DNA from: Deltaproteobacteria bacterium | Lineage (GTDB): Bacteria; Desulfobacterota; Binatia; HRBIN30 | DNA: 37,615 nucleotides | Assembly: GCA_017860575.1 (NCBI GenBank) | Contig: JAGDMS010000006.1 | Span: 1 to 37,615, forward strand | Reading direction: 5' to 3' | In this document: piece after piece, positions 28,366-36,534 of the stretch | Position numbering within the stretch: position 1 is the first letter of the stretch | Layout of the letters: each line of letters opens with the position of its first letter | The notes under the pieces: model-generated | What the model was told of the DNA's origin: nothing | What the model saw: the letters and a program-made list of their open reading frames with translations, nothing else | Database searches by the model: none | Made by a program: the position numbers and the translations under genes

Positions 28366-28402
28366 TCGCGAAGTCCGGGGCCGCGCAGCCCCGGACTCGC
28401 GA
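28366..28402. terminator. Stable hairpin between convergent genes, probable bidirectional terminator
   Basis: TCGCG(A)AGTCCGGGGC-CGCGCA-GCCCCGGACTCGCGA: 15 bp with a single A bulge, between a plus CDS ending 28316 and a minus CDS ending 28409; no clear T-tract. Confidence 0.55.
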
Positions 28403-28408
28403 TCAGGA

Positions 28409-28807
28409 TCAGCGTTCGCCGTCGTGTTCACCCGCCGCCGGGTTCCATTCAGCTCCGGCGATCTCGTCCTCCGTGATCGTGCCGTTGAGATACATGAAGG
28501 AACCGACCAGCCATAGCGCGCTCCCGATGCCGAGCACGACGAGGGTCGCCCTGGCAAACGGCACGACATTGTCGAAGAGAATCGCTGCCAGACCGGCATC
28601 AACCCCGCCCGCAAAGCAGGCGACACAATACAGGATGACGCCCACGACCGTGAGCACGAAGCCGGCGAGGATCAGCCTGTCGCCAGCCTTTTGCTGCATT
28701 CGTGCGCGTGCCACGCGATCGGCGTGCGTCGCCCGTGCCTCTTGGATGGGAACCCGTCCCGCTGACGCGGCTCCGACGGAACCGGAAGTTGAGTGCGTGC
28801 TCATCAT
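28409..28807 (-). CDS. Small two-TM membrane protein, hypothetical
   Basis: Two hydrophobic helices (LILAGFVLTVVGVILYCVACFAGG; ARATLVVLGIGSALWLVGSFMYL); 4-bp overlap with the upstream transporter gene. Confidence 0.65.
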   Translation of the reverse strand: MMSTHSTSGSVGAASAGRVPIQEARATHADRVARARMQQKAGDRLILAGFVLTVVGVILYCVACFAGGVDAGLAAILFDNVVPFARATLVVLGIGSALWLVGSFMYLNGTITEDEIAGAEWNPAAGEHDGER

Positions 28808-29958
28808 GATGTCTGCCCTCCTATAAGAGATTCGCGAACGCTAGAGCGTTCGGTTAATTGCAGCGATTGCGCAACGGATCGCACCGTCAGCACCAGCAAG
28901 TACACACCGTTGCTCAACAGACCAAAAAACGTCAGCAGCCAGGCCGCCAGCGCCACCATCGCGAAACCGCGGGAAACCCAGATCAGAAAAGACAGCTCGA
29001 AGGTGGCGACCAGCCGGAGGGTGCAGACGGAGTACATTCCGAGCGGAAACACCAGGCCCCAGTACAGCGGGTCGTACGTCAACGGAATGCGCCGCACAAA
29101 GTGACGCCAGATGCCGAGGACGAGCAGCATCGGGATCCACCAGGTAGCTGTAGCCCAGTAGAGTATGGTGAAACCCTGCACGAACGGCTTGATCGACGCG
29201 ATGAGCGCCGTGTCGCCCAGGTCACCGAGAAGGGCGGTCCCGGCGAGCGTCGAGATCGCAACCGCCCCCATGTTGATCCAGTAGGGTGGCATCAGATCCG
29301 ACGGCAGGAAGCGGAAGAAGGTATACCGGTAGAAGATCAGCGAGATCATCCAAATGTAGAGCATGCCGCCGCACAGCCAGCACGCCGTCAGAACGAACGC
29401 CACGGCGTTGCGATCGGCCACATAGTGCGGCAGTACCGCACACCCGAGTACGCAGACGGACTGGGTTGCGACGACGGCCAGCAGCCAGCCCCCGTTGATA
29501 CCGTCGGCGAGCGACGGCTTGTCTTCCCGGATGCTCAACGCCACGAAAATCGCGTACGTGCAGATCATCCAGAGGGTCGCCGCCAGGCACCAGAGGGCCA
29601 TGGCGACGACCCGATCGTCGCGCAGCAATAGAAACTGCAGCCCGACGACGCAGGTGGCGGCCACCGATGTGAAGAAGCCCGGTCCGCGCGCGTGGCTGGT
29701 CCAGTCGCGCAGGAAGGCGTCGCGGTAAAAGACCGCCCGCGCGATGGTCGCCAGCCACACCAAGCAGTAGCAGGGGATGTTCACCCAGAACAGCAGGTCG
29801 GCAACGGCCAGCAAGCCAAGCCGCCAGCAGGCGATCGAGACGATGCCGGTCGCCATCGCCGCGGCGAAATACGAAGGGTGCAGTGTCTCGATGCTCCGCT
29901 CGACGCGTTGCGTGACGCGCCCGAGGGTCGCGTGCGATTCCGATTGCCGCTTGATCAT
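28804..29958 (-). CDS. Tellurite-resistance/dicarboxylate transporter (TDT/SLAC1-like) family protein
   Basis: LHPSYFAAAMATGIVSIACWRLGL; about 10 TM helices; WWIPMLLVLGIWRHFVRRIPLTYDPLYWGLVFPLGMYSVCT. Confidence 0.85.
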   Translation of the reverse strand: MIKRQSESHATLGRVTQRVERSIETLHPSYFAAAMATGIVSIACWRLGLLAVADLLFWVNIPCYCLVWLATIARAVFYRDAFLRDWTSHARGPGFFTSVAATCVVGLQFLLLRDDRVVAMALWCLAATLWMICTYAIFVALSIREDKPSLADGINGGWLLAVVATQSVCVLGCAVLPHYVADRNAVAFVLTACWLCGGMLYIWMISLIFYRYTFFRFLPSDLMPPYWINMGAVAISTLAGTALLGDLGDTALIASIKPFVQGFTILYWATATWWIPMLLVLGIWRHFVRRIPLTYDPLYWGLVFPLGMYSVCTLRLVATFELSFLIWVSRGFAMVALAAWLLTFFGLLSNGVYLLVLTVRSVAQSLQLTERSSVRESLIGGQTS

Positions 29959-30017
29959 GCGGTCTCAGGATCGCCTGAAACTGCACGCTTGTGTATCCGT
30001 CTCGGTCCGACCGATGC

Positions 30018-30056
30018 GTAGGACACAGAAAAAAGATGTGTCCGCCTCTGTCCTAC
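30018..30056. promoter_or_regulatory. Nested dyads, candidate response-regulator operator upstream of the TDT transporter
   Basis: GTAGGACA (30018-30025) / TGTCCTAC (30049-30056), and GGACACA (30021-30027) / TGTGTCC (30037-30043) around GAAAAAAGA. Confidence 0.5.
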
Positions 30057-30060
30057 AGAA

Positions 30061-30690
30061 TCACGCGACCAACCCGTGCCGGACCGCGTACTGAATGACT
30101 TCGGCGTTGGATCGGAACGACATCTTCTCGAGGATGCGGGTTCGATAGGTGCTGACCGTTTTCACGCTCAGACCGAGGCGTTCGGCAATCGTCGAAACAG
30201 AGAGCGCCGATGCGAGGAGCAAGAAGACCTCGAGCTCTCGCGGCGACAACGCCTCGTGAGGCTCGCCCACGGTATCCATCGCCAAATGGTCGGCGAGCTG
30301 CTCGGCCAGCGCCTCGCCGATGTAACGGCGGCCGGCAAGTACGGTGCGCACCGCCAAAAACAGTTCGTCCGGCGGCCGCCCCTTCGTCAGGTACGCCGAG
30401 GCCCCTGCGCGCATGGCTTCGACGACGAACGGCCGCTCTCCGTACATGCTCAGCACGATGACCGGCAGGGCCGGCCGCAACTGCTTCAGCGCCGGCAATT
30501 CGTGCAGACTGTTCCGCTCTCCCAGGGAAATATCCAGGATCAACACGTCCCAGGGCGAGGACCGAACCTGTTCGCGCAATTCCTTGCAGCTTGCAACCTC
30601 GCCAATAACGACGCCACGGAACTCGTCCTCGAGGATTCGTCGCAATCCCGAACGGAACATGGCGTGGTCGTCGGCAAGCAGGATCCGCAT
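30061..30690 (-). CDS. NarL/FixJ-family response regulator
   Basis: MRILLADDHAMFRSGLRRIL, DVLILDISLG, YLTKG; LuxR HTH LSPRELEVFLLLASALSVSTIAERLGLSVKTVSTYRTRILEKM. Confidence 0.93.
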   Translation of the reverse strand: MRILLADDHAMFRSGLRRILEDEFRGVVIGEVASCKELREQVRSSPWDVLILDISLGERNSLHELPALKQLRPALPVIVLSMYGERPFVVEAMRAGASAYLTKGRPPDELFLAVRTVLAGRRYIGEALAEQLADHLAMDTVGEPHEALSPRELEVFLLLASALSVSTIAERLGLSVKTVSTYRTRILEKMSFRSNAEVIQYAVRHGLVA

Positions 30691-30692
30691 CG

Positions 30693-32513
30693 CTAGTCTC
30701 CGTTCCCCAAATGATCCGGCGGTTGCCGCGGCACACGCACCACCACCGTCGTGCCCTTCCCCACCGCTCCCGAGATTGTACATGATCCGCCGACCAATTG
30801 GGCGCGCTCCTTCATTCCCAATATGCCCAAGGAGTGCTTGCTCTCGGTCATGCTCGGGTCGATTCCACGCCCGTTGTCCTGCACGGTGAGCACGAGTGCA
30901 TCTTCGCTGCCAACAAGGTCGATCTTCACCTCCGTCGCCGCCGCATGGCGCACCACGTTGGTGAGCGCCTCCTGCGCGACACGGAACAGGGTCATGGCAA
31001 CGGTGCTGTTGCACGGCTCCTCGACCTGGCGCAGGTCGAGGATGACTGCGAGCCCGGACTGCGCTTCGAATTCGCTCGCCAACCATTGCAAAGCGGCCGC
31101 GATCCCCAGACGGTCGAGCACCGTGGGACGCAACTCGGACGCCAGCCGGCGTACAAATTCGATCGCGCCTTCCACCCGCTTTATCATGTCGGCGACGGAC
31201 TGTTTCATGGCGTGGGCGCAGTCGTGGTTGCTGTCGGGCGCGCAAATTCTCTGCAGCCGCGTCAGCTCGATCGTCACACTCGTCAGCACCTGGCCAAGCT
31301 CATCGTGCAGCTCACGCGCGATGCGTCCAGCTTCGGTATCCCGAGCGACTTGAAGTCGCTGCGACAGGGCCCGGAGTCGCTCTTGAGCCGCACTCGCCTC
31401 CCGATGCCGTGCGGCGAGCGCATCCGCCATGCCGTTGAATGCCTCAGCGAGATCACGCAACTCGCCTTGGCTACCGGGAAGCGTCGCCCGAGCCGAAAGG
31501 TCGCCAGCGCCGAAGCGGCGCGCCGTGTGGGACAGGCCGCGCAGCACGCGCAGGACGGACACTTCGGCCGCCGCGATACCCACCGTCACCGTGAATAACG
31601 TCAGAAACAACAGGCCGATCATCGTCCGGTAGAAGGCCCTGTTCGCCTCGGCTTGTACGCGTTCGTAAGGCAGACCGACCACCGCAAACACGCCGCTGAT
31701 ATCCTCTATCGGCGTCGCGACGACGAATCGTCTCACGTGCCGCTCGCCGATCTCCAGGACCGCTCCCTCCACACGATGCAGCACGTGTCGGAGCCCGGGA
31801 ATCGTGGGCGGCCCGCCCGGGGTTCCGGCTTCCACATCGCCGGACCGAGCCAGGATCCGACCTTCCCGATCGGTGATGAGCAGGGCGTAGTCCTGGGGCA
31901 GCTTGGCCTGCTGCGCCAGCCGGTCGAGCCACCGCAAGTCGAGGGCGACGAAAGCGACCTTGCATGGTTCCCCACCCGCATCGCGCACCGCGTAGGCTAC
32001 CCGCAGCACGGGCCGACCGACGATCGGCCCGAAGACGTAGGATCCGACCTCGGGGTTCTCCGATGCCAGCGCGCGCTCGAAGGCGGGATCGCCGGCGATG
32101 TTGAGCGGATGGTCGACACCGACCGCGCTGCAGAGCAGTCCGCCATGAACGTCGAGCACCGCGATGGTCGCGAACTGCGGCAGTCCCGCCAGCAGCGCCG
32201 GCAGATAGTCCGGACAAGGTGGTGCGGCCGTGCCGGCAGCGTCGCAGGCTAGCGGTTCCCGGAGACGCAGCAGGAGATCCCTGGCGCCCTGCAGCTGGTG
32301 CGCATGCTCCCGCGACGCGAGGCCGCCGAGCTGACGCGCCTCGGTCTCCATCCGTTCCATGGTCGCCTGACGCTCTCGGGCGGCGACATAGAAGATGAAC
32401 AATAGCGCCGGGACGGTGGCGAAACAGACGAGCAGTATCAGGCGCCCCCGCAACGTGACGAAAAGGGACAAATAGCGGCGCGCAACCGAACTGGTGGTCG
32501 CCAGTGGCGTCAT
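30693..32513 (-). CDS. Sensor histidine kinase (NarX/DegS-type HisKA_3) with extracytoplasmic sensor domain and HAMP
   Basis: TM RLILLVCFATVPALLFIFYVAA; HAMP; RIARELHDELGQVLTSVTIELTRLQ; HATPase NVVRHAAATE, VQDNGRGI, GILGMKERAQLVGG; ATG at 32513 (MTPLATTSS). Confidence 0.88.
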   Translation of the reverse strand: MTPLATTSSVARRYLSLFVTLRGRLILLVCFATVPALLFIFYVAARERQATMERMETEARQLGGLASREHAHQLQGARDLLLRLREPLACDAAGTAAPPCPDYLPALLAGLPQFATIAVLDVHGGLLCSAVGVDHPLNIAGDPAFERALASENPEVGSYVFGPIVGRPVLRVAYAVRDAGGEPCKVAFVALDLRWLDRLAQQAKLPQDYALLITDREGRILARSGDVEAGTPGGPPTIPGLRHVLHRVEGAVLEIGERHVRRFVVATPIEDISGVFAVVGLPYERVQAEANRAFYRTMIGLLFLTLFTVTVGIAAAEVSVLRVLRGLSHTARRFGAGDLSARATLPGSQGELRDLAEAFNGMADALAARHREASAAQERLRALSQRLQVARDTEAGRIARELHDELGQVLTSVTIELTRLQRICAPDSNHDCAHAMKQSVADMIKRVEGAIEFVRRLASELRPTVLDRLGIAAALQWLASEFEAQSGLAVILDLRQVEEPCNSTVAMTLFRVAQEALTNVVRHAAATEVKIDLVGSEDALVLTVQDNGRGIDPSMTESKHSLGILGMKERAQLVGGSCTISGAVGKGTTVVVRVPRQPPDHLGNGD

Positions 32514-32616
32514 ACCCTTGCTTTCGTGTACCCCGCATCGATAGAACACGCCGCGCAACAGCGTCAAGCGCGCAGCGCGCAAGACGCATTGCGTACCCGG
32601 TGCGCCTCGTAGGAGA

Positions 32617-33060
32617 ATGCCAGAGACGGAACGAGGGATGAGCCAGCTGCAGATCGTCGTGAAAAACGAGCTTGCCGAACTCGAACGGGTCAGCCATGAG
32701 GTTGAGGCGTTCGGGGCGGCACATGGGTTCGCACACAAGGTGATCTTCCAACTCAACCTGGCGTTGGATGAGATTCTGACCAACGTGATCTCGTATGCCT
32801 TCACGGATGGCGCCGCGCATGACATCGTGCTGCGCCTTGCCGTGTCCGCCGGGGAAATCACGGTGGAAGTCGAAGACGACGGGCAAGCGTTCAATCCGCT
32901 AGATGTCGCCCCGCCGGCGTTGGACGCCCCGCTCGTCGAGCGGTCGGTCGGCGGTCTCGGCCTACATCTCGTGCGCCAAGTGGTCGACCGGTTGGCGTAC
33001 CGGCGCGAAGAGGGTAAGAACGTCCTGGTGTTGAAAAAGGCCGTGGCAACCAACCCCTAG
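32617..33060 (+). CDS. RsbW-like serine kinase/anti-sigma regulatory ATP-binding protein
   Basis: HATPase_c_2 signatures: LALDEILTNVISYAF, VEVEDDGQAFNPL, VGGLGLHLVRQVVDRLAYRRE. Confidence 0.88.
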   Translation: MPETERGMSQLQIVVKNELAELERVSHEVEAFGAAHGFAHKVIFQLNLALDEILTNVISYAFTDGAAHDIVLRLAVSAGEITVEVEDDGQAFNPLDVAPPALDAPLVERSVGGLGLHLVRQVVDRLAYRREEGKNVLVLKKAVATNP

Positions 33061-33092
33061 CGAGGCAGGCTGGCGAACGGCAGAAGGCGGAC

Positions 33093-33428
33093 ATGGAGAT
33101 CACGGAGAGCAAGAGGAACGGGGTTGTCGTTCTCGGTATCGCGGGACGGATTGACGCCACCAACGCCGGGGCATTTGAAGGAAAGCTGCTCGGCTTGATT
33201 GCGGCGGGCGAAAGGCGTTTTGTGGTGGAGTGCAGCCGGCTGGATTACATCAGCAGCGCCGGCCTGCGCACCCTGCTCGTGGCCGCCAAGCGGTTGGCCC
33301 CCACGGACGGCAAGCTCGCTCTGTCGGCACCCAAGGAACTCATCAAAGAGATTCTCGACATCGCCGGTTTCTCATCGATCTTTCCGATCTACCGTACGCA
33401 CGAGGACGCCCTCACCGCGCTGCGGTAA
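33093..33428 (+). CDS. STAS-domain anti-sigma factor antagonist (RsbV/SpoIIAA-like)
   Basis: VVVLGIAGRIDATNAGAFEGKL; conserved phospho-site region CSRLDYISSAGLRTLLVAAK. Confidence 0.9.
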   Translation: MEITESKRNGVVVLGIAGRIDATNAGAFEGKLLGLIAAGERRFVVECSRLDYISSAGLRTLLVAAKRLAPTDGKLALSAPKELIKEILDIAGFSSIFPIYRTHEDALTALR

Positions 33429-33526
33429 CGACGCCGTACCGCAATCGTGCGGGACAGCTGGCGCGCGGGCACCTGGCGCACGGCAGAGCGGGGCGTCCCC
33501 GGTCGCGAGCAGCGGGCCGGTGATCC

Positions 33527-34339
33527 CTACACGTACGCGCGGCGGAGCATTTCGGCGGCCGACTCGTCCAGCTGCTCGCCCCGGCGGACCTCCTCGAACC
33601 GTGCCAGCAAGTCGTCCGCACGCAATCGTCGCTTCTCCGCACCGAGGAAGTCGTGGATGATCCGCCCCCGATGCATCATCACGAGCCGGTCTCCAAGATT
33701 GGCCGCCTGTTGCATCGAATGCGTGACCATCATGGTGGTCAGCTGATCACGCGCAACGATCTCTTCGCTCATGCGGATGACCTGATCGGCGCTCTTGGGA
33801 TCGAGCGCCGCCGTGTGCTCGTCGAGCAACAGCAACTGCGGCTTCAACCAGGTCGCCATCAGCAGCGTGATGGCCTGCCGCTGTCCGCCGGACAATGTCC
33901 CCATCGCATTATCCAGTCGATTTTCGAGGCCCAGGCCAAGCCGCCGCACGCGCTCGTGCATCGCGTCGGCGAGGTCACGTCGTAGCGCCCACCCCAGACC
34001 GCGCCAGCACCCCCGCCGCGCCGCCAGCGCGAGGTTCTCCGCAATCGACATGTCCGGTGCAGTGCCGCTGAACGGGTTCTGAAAGACCCGGCCAACGAGG
34101 GTCGCACGTCGATGCTCCGGCCACCGCGTCACGTCGTGTCCGGCCAGCCGGATCGATCCGGCGTCGACGAAAAAGCCGCCGGCGACTGCGTTCAACAACG
34201 TCGACTTGCCCGAGCCGTTGGTGCCAATCACGATGACGAACGAACCGGGATCGACGGTCAGGCTGACTTGCTGCAGCGCGCGCACCTCGTTGGGGGTACC
34301 GGCGCTGAACGTCTTCGAGATGTTCGCAACCTCAAGCAT
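33527..34339 (-). CDS. ABC transporter ATP-binding protein (COG1101-like)
   Basis: Walker A GTNGSGKST; signature LSGGQRQ; Walker B LLLLDEHTAALD. Confidence 0.92.
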   Translation of the reverse strand: MLEVANISKTFSAGTPNEVRALQQVSLTVDPGSFVIVIGTNGSGKSTLLNAVAGGFFVDAGSIRLAGHDVTRWPEHRRATLVGRVFQNPFSGTAPDMSIAENLALAARRGCWRGLGWALRRDLADAMHERVRRLGLGLENRLDNAMGTLSGGQRQAITLLMATWLKPQLLLLDEHTAALDPKSADQVIRMSEEIVARDQLTTMMVTHSMQQAANLGDRLVMMHRGRIIHDFLGAEKRRLRADDLLARFEEVRRGEQLDESAAEMLRRAYV

Positions 34340-35270
34340 GGTCGGCCCGTGCCCCCTTCGGTCGCACGCGCGCCAGGAAATCCGGCAAAATGAGGGCCGC
34401 GAAGACGAAGGCGGCGGTGATCAACTTGAGGTCGTTCGGGTTCAGACCAGCACGCAACGCGATGGCGACCAGCAGCCGAAAGAGCACCGACCCCATCAGC
34501 GCGCCGGTAATCACCAACCCGAGTTGTGTTGACCCGACCAGCGCCTCGCCGATGATGACGCTTGCCAACCCCCACACCACCATACCAATGCCCATCTGCA
34601 CGTCGGCAAAGCCTTGATATTGGGCCAGTAGCGCGCCTGCCAGGCCGATCAGGCCGTTCGACAGCGCCAGGCCCAACACGATCATGTTCCCGACGTTGAC
34701 CCCGAGCGCGCGAATCATCTGCGGATTGTTGCCGGTCGCCCGCATCGCCGTTCCCAGGTTGGTGCGGAAAAACGCGTACAACGCACTGCTCACCACCGCG
34801 ATGATCAGGATCACCAGGATGAGCACTGACGCGTCCCGGACGGCAATTTCCCAATTCAACAGGTGCAACACTTCGCTGGCACCGAACAGGCGCTGGCCGA
34901 CGGCCTCGGCCGCCTGTGGGAAGGTCTTCACCGCCAGCAGCGGGACGTTGCTCTTGCCCATCACGTGCAAGTTGACCGAATACAGGGCCGTCATCACCAG
35001 GATGCCGGACAGCAAGCCGTTGATCCTGAACTTGGTGTGCAGCACCCCGGTCGTCGCCCCTGCCAGCACGCCGCCGCAAAAAGCCGCCGCCGTCGCCCAC
35101 AGCGGACTGATCCCCTTCACCAACAGGACCGCGGCAATCGCCGCCCCGAAGGTGATGGAACCGTCCGCCGTGATGTCCGGGAAATCAAAGACGCGGAAGC
35201 TGATGAAGACGCCCAGCGCCAGCAGGGACAGAATCAGCCCGATCGTCCAGGCACCGAGGAGCAGCGTCAT
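34332..35270 (-). CDS. ABC transporter permease (COG4120-like)
   Basis: MTLLLGAWTIGLILSLLALGVFISFRVFDFPDITADGSITFGAAIAAVLL; 8-bp overlap with the ATPase gene; ATG at 35270. Confidence 0.88.
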   Translation of the reverse strand: MTLLLGAWTIGLILSLLALGVFISFRVFDFPDITADGSITFGAAIAAVLLVKGISPLWATAAAFCGGVLAGATTGVLHTKFRINGLLSGILVMTALYSVNLHVMGKSNVPLLAVKTFPQAAEAVGQRLFGASEVLHLLNWEIAVRDASVLILVILIIAVVSSALYAFFRTNLGTAMRATGNNPQMIRALGVNVGNMIVLGLALSNGLIGLAGALLAQYQGFADVQMGIGMVVWGLASVIIGEALVGSTQLGLVITGALMGSVLFRLLVAIALRAGLNPNDLKLITAAFVFAALILPDFLARVRPKGARADHA

Positions 35271-35271
35271 G

Positions 35272-36516
35272 TCAGTCTCTTTCCAGCGCAACGTCCGTAA
35301 CCGGTGCGATCCAGCAGGCGCCACGCACGAACTCGCTCTGCCCGGTGCCGACGATTGCGCGGTCGTCATTGAGCAGATGCAGCACGCCTTGGAGGGTCTC
35401 GGCCTCGAATAGCGCCGCCACCGTCGGCCGCAGGTTGATCCGTCCTTTCTGGAGCGGCCGGTACGAGAACGCCGCGGCATGGAAGTGCCCGGCCGGCCAG
35501 GGTGCCGTTCCCAAAGGACGCAGCAATGGTGTCAACTCGGGACGGTCGGCTCGGGTCACCACACCAACGACCAGGGCCACGCTGCGCGGAAAGGCGCGCT
35601 CCGGCGTGAAGGACAGCCACTCGCGCACCTGGGGATGGGTGAAGGGAGCCGCCGCAACCGCTTCGAGCGCCGGTGACCGGCGGAGCGCCGCACCCATCAG
35701 GCCCGCGGATTCGCCGACCAGCACGACACCCGCGGTGTCCGACGCCGCGATGTCGAGAGCCGCATCGGCCAAGTCCGCGAGCGTCAACGCTCTCCCTCCC
35801 CCCTTCGCCTCGAAGCGTGTCAGCCAGGCAAAGCTGCCCTCGCACACCAACCCGTACAGCATGTTCAGCTCCGGCACGAGGGCGCCGGCCGACACCACAT
35901 AGTCCGGCACATTGGTCCCGTCGGTCGGGAGATACGCGGCGGCTCCGGCGGCCACGACGAACTCCCCGAAGCGGGCGCGGCAGTCGGTAAAGTCCCCTCC
36001 GAACGCGCCGAGCCCGACCCCGAAGGTGGATTCGGGAAACGCGCGGCGGTGGCAGTGGCGCGCCTCGAATCGCGCCCCCGAGAGCGGCTCGGGACTGCCG
36101 ACGACGTGACAGCGCACCCCACCCGCCGCGGTGACGTCGAACACCTCGAATGCCGCGGTGTCACGCTCGAGCATCCGCGCACGCGGCCGCTCCGCCGCAG
36201 AGGCCGCCGTCGGCGCCGCAGCTGCGAGCAGCGATTCGAGGCCCGCCAACGCCAGCACCGTCTTCACGGCGTCCGACGGATTGGAGACCACAAACGAACC
36301 ATTCAAACGCTGCAACTGCTTGTGGAATTTCAGCAGCACCCGGATGCCGACCGAGCTCATGTACGAGACGTCGGCCATGTTCAGCCGGATGCGATCGGCA
36401 CCATCCCGGATGACTTCTTCCAGTCCGCGGGTGAGATGGTCTGCCCAATAGGCATCCAGGCGCCCCTTGACCCGCACCTCGACGACGTCACCCGCCTGCT
36501 GCTTGGAAATCTCCAC
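35272..36516 (-). CDS. STAS domain fused to a ~300-aa C-terminal domain of uncertain family
   Basis: N-terminal STAS (VEVRVKGRLDAYWADHLTRGL...IRLNMADVSYMSSVGIRVLLKFHKQL); C-terminal region with FGVGLGAFGGDFTDCRARFGEFVVAAGAAAYLPTDGTNVPDYVVSAGALVPELNMLYG; operonic with ABC genes. Confidence 0.85.
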   Translation of the reverse strand: MEISKQQAGDVVEVRVKGRLDAYWADHLTRGLEEVIRDGADRIRLNMADVSYMSSVGIRVLLKFHKQLQRLNGSFVVSNPSDAVKTVLALAGLESLLAAAAPTAASAAERPRARMLERDTAAFEVFDVTAAGGVRCHVVGSPEPLSGARFEARHCHRRAFPESTFGVGLGAFGGDFTDCRARFGEFVVAAGAAAYLPTDGTNVPDYVVSAGALVPELNMLYGLVCEGSFAWLTRFEAKGGGRALTLADLADAALDIAASDTAGVVLVGESAGLMGAALRRSPALEAVAAAPFTHPQVREWLSFTPERAFPRSVALVVGVVTRADRPELTPLLRPLGTAPWPAGHFHAAAFSYRPLQKGRINLRPTVAALFEAETLQGVLHLLNDDRAIVGTGQSEFVRGACWIAPVTDVALERD

Positions 36517-36534
36517 GTTCCCCTTCTCCGATAC

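Noticed and set aside
32514-32616. GCGCGC-rich palindromes in the divergent histidine kinase/rsbW intergenic region
   Set aside because: Expected in such GC-rich sequence; no clear spaced half-sites matching the 30018-30056 motif.
31471-32886. 471-aa minus-strand ORF
   Set aside because: Alternate frame of the histidine kinase gene and antisense to the rsbW-like gene; Arg/Ala-rich shadow ORF.
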